A DNA stretch of 6,085 nt from an uncultured Prevotellaceae bacterium (GTDB lineage: Bacteria > Bacteroidota > Bacteroidia > Bacteroidales > Bacteroidaceae), in the NCBI GenBank assembly GCA_900315105.1, contig OMXX01000182.1, positions 1 through 6,085 of the forward strand, read 5' to 3'. The translations under genes and the position numbers were made by a program. Below, in pieces: positions 5,380 through 6,085 of the stretch; within the stretch, counting starts at the first letter, position 1, and each line of letters starts with the position of its first letter. The notes beneath the pieces are model-generated. The model was not told the DNA's origin. It saw only the letters and a program-made list of their open reading frames with translations, and ran no database searches.

Positions 5380-6085
5380 TTATGCTGCCTTTCTCATTCT
5401 CTGTCGGATGGCATCTGCATTGCTGTTCACAAGGCTCACGATGCGGTCGTGATACTCGGTGTTCTTATTGCATACACCTCGGCTCTGTGCTACACGGAAC
5501 TGCTTGAGGTCAAACTCTACCGTCTCTACTCGCTCCCCATTGATAGTGGCAGAGAAGATTAGGCTTTCCTCGTTGAGATAGTAGGATGCGCTGAATACGC
5601 AATGGTGCATGTGGTTTCCCTCCTGGCGGTGTTCCTCTACACTCTCCAACACACGGACGTTGATTAGCCCGTCAGTGAACAGCAGACCGAAGAACTTGCC
5701 TTTCATTGCCTTGAACTTGGCTTCGCTCTTGGCTGCTCTTTCCATGTCCTCGGCTCTGCGCTCACGCTCTGCCTGCTCGTCTATCTTCTTCACCAACTTG
5801 TCGTGTGTTGCTTGGAGGTCGGTGGGGCAAATGTAGTGTGCATTGCGGATGTCCTTGCCAACCTTGCTGAGCATTCGGATGGTGTCACACCATAGACTGA
5901 TGCTGCCAATATGGTAGTGGTTGCGCTTGGCAATCTTGTAGGAGTTCCAACAGACTTCAAGGTCGGTGGAGTGCATCATGAAGTGACGGAAGTGGTCGAT
6001 GCGTCCCGATTTGAGAAGTGTCTCATAGCGGTTGTCACGGAGTATCGCCTTGAACATCGCCAATGGTGCCAGTCCGTAGAGGTCA
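5380..6085 (-). CDS. PcfJ-like protein, partial (5' end beyond window)
   Basis: The visible 3' part encodes about 234 residues. The final third matches the PcfJ-like signature: VEEHRQEGNHMHHCVFSASYY (HMHHCV around 5596-5613), then SLIFSATINGERVETVEFDL, then FRVAQSRGVCNKNTEYHDRIVSLVN. PcfJ is named from the enterococcal pCF10 conjugative plasmid; PcfJ-like genes are common on Bacteroidales conjugative elements, and their molecular role is not settled. A charged, probably coiled-coil stretch (about KLVKKIDEQAERERRAEDMERAAKSEAKFKAM) precedes the conserved part. The frame stays open to the window edge (codons for DLYGLAPLAMFK...), so the TTG at 6063 is not the true start and the gene is cut by the window. 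It is the first gene of the visible minus-strand run, and a hairpin element lies just after its stop. Confidence 0.85.
   Translation of the reverse strand, partial: DLYGLAPLAMFKAILRDNRYETLLKSGRIDHFRHFMMHSTDLEVCWNSYKIAKRNHYHIGSISLWCDTIRMLSKVGKDIRNAHYICPTDLQATHDKLVKKIDEQAERERRAEDMERAAKSEAKFKAMKGKFFGLLFTDGLINVRVLESVEEHRQEGNHMHHCVFSASYYLNEESLIFSATINGERVETVEFDLKQFRVAQSRGVCNKNTEYHDRIVSLVNSNADAIRQRMRKAA

Noticed and set aside
6061..6063. TTG at 6063 as start of the PcfJ-like gene
   Set aside because: The same frame continues without a stop to the window edge (DLYGLAPL before the TTG), and the visible protein lacks the N-terminal part expected of the family, so the gene is simply truncated by the window.

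Overview
The window most likely comes from a member of the Bacteroidales (Bacteroides, Parabacteroides, Prevotella or a relative). Two things point there. The minus-strand genes look like accessory genes of Bacteroidales conjugative elements (a PcfJ-like protein and a DUF3873-like protein). The plus-strand lipoprotein has a Bacteroidetes-type acidic surface-export signal after its lipidated cysteine. Start codons also lie in A-rich leaders, mostly without strong Shine-Dalgarno sequences, as is usual in this phylum. The assignment rests on reading the sequence; no search was run.

Left part (6-4181, plus strand, AT-rich): three genes in one direction that look like one transcription unit. The first encodes a 942-residue PLP-dependent group II amino acid decarboxylase, resembling lactic-acid-bacterial tyrosine decarboxylase but with about 200 extra residues inserted between the HVD motif and the PLP lysine. 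Five bases later comes a 179-residue protein with one N-terminal membrane helix and a helical, TPR-like extracytoplasmic part. After 55 bases follows a 248-residue lipoprotein, probably surface-exposed, with four cysteines in its C-terminal beta-rich part. A good intrinsic terminator (4223-4254) closes the unit.

Middle (4182-4386): a convergent intergenic region. It holds the plus-strand terminator, a minus-strand terminator-like hairpin (4350-4380) and a perfect 13-bp inverted repeat (4312-4324/4340-4352) that overlaps it. Base composition changes here, from roughly one third G+C on the left to about half on the right.

Right part (4387-6085, minus strand, more GC-rich): a run of short genes reading leftward. 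In transcription order these are the 3' part of a pcfJ-like gene that runs off the window, an 86-residue protein, a 41-residue protein too short for ordinary ORF calling, an 83-residue protein and a 72-residue DUF3873-like protein. Two near-identical intergenic hairpin elements (5336-5372 and 4884-4919) stand just upstream of the 86- and 83-residue genes.

Interpretation (inference): the right part is backbone of an integrative conjugative element, and the AT-rich three-gene unit is cargo beside or inside it. The decarboxylase, the membrane-anchored helical protein and the surface lipoprotein form an unusual set. No amino acid/amine antiporter, the usual partner of bacterial tyrosine decarboxylases, lies downstream within the window, so the unit may not be a classical acid-resistance or amine-export system.
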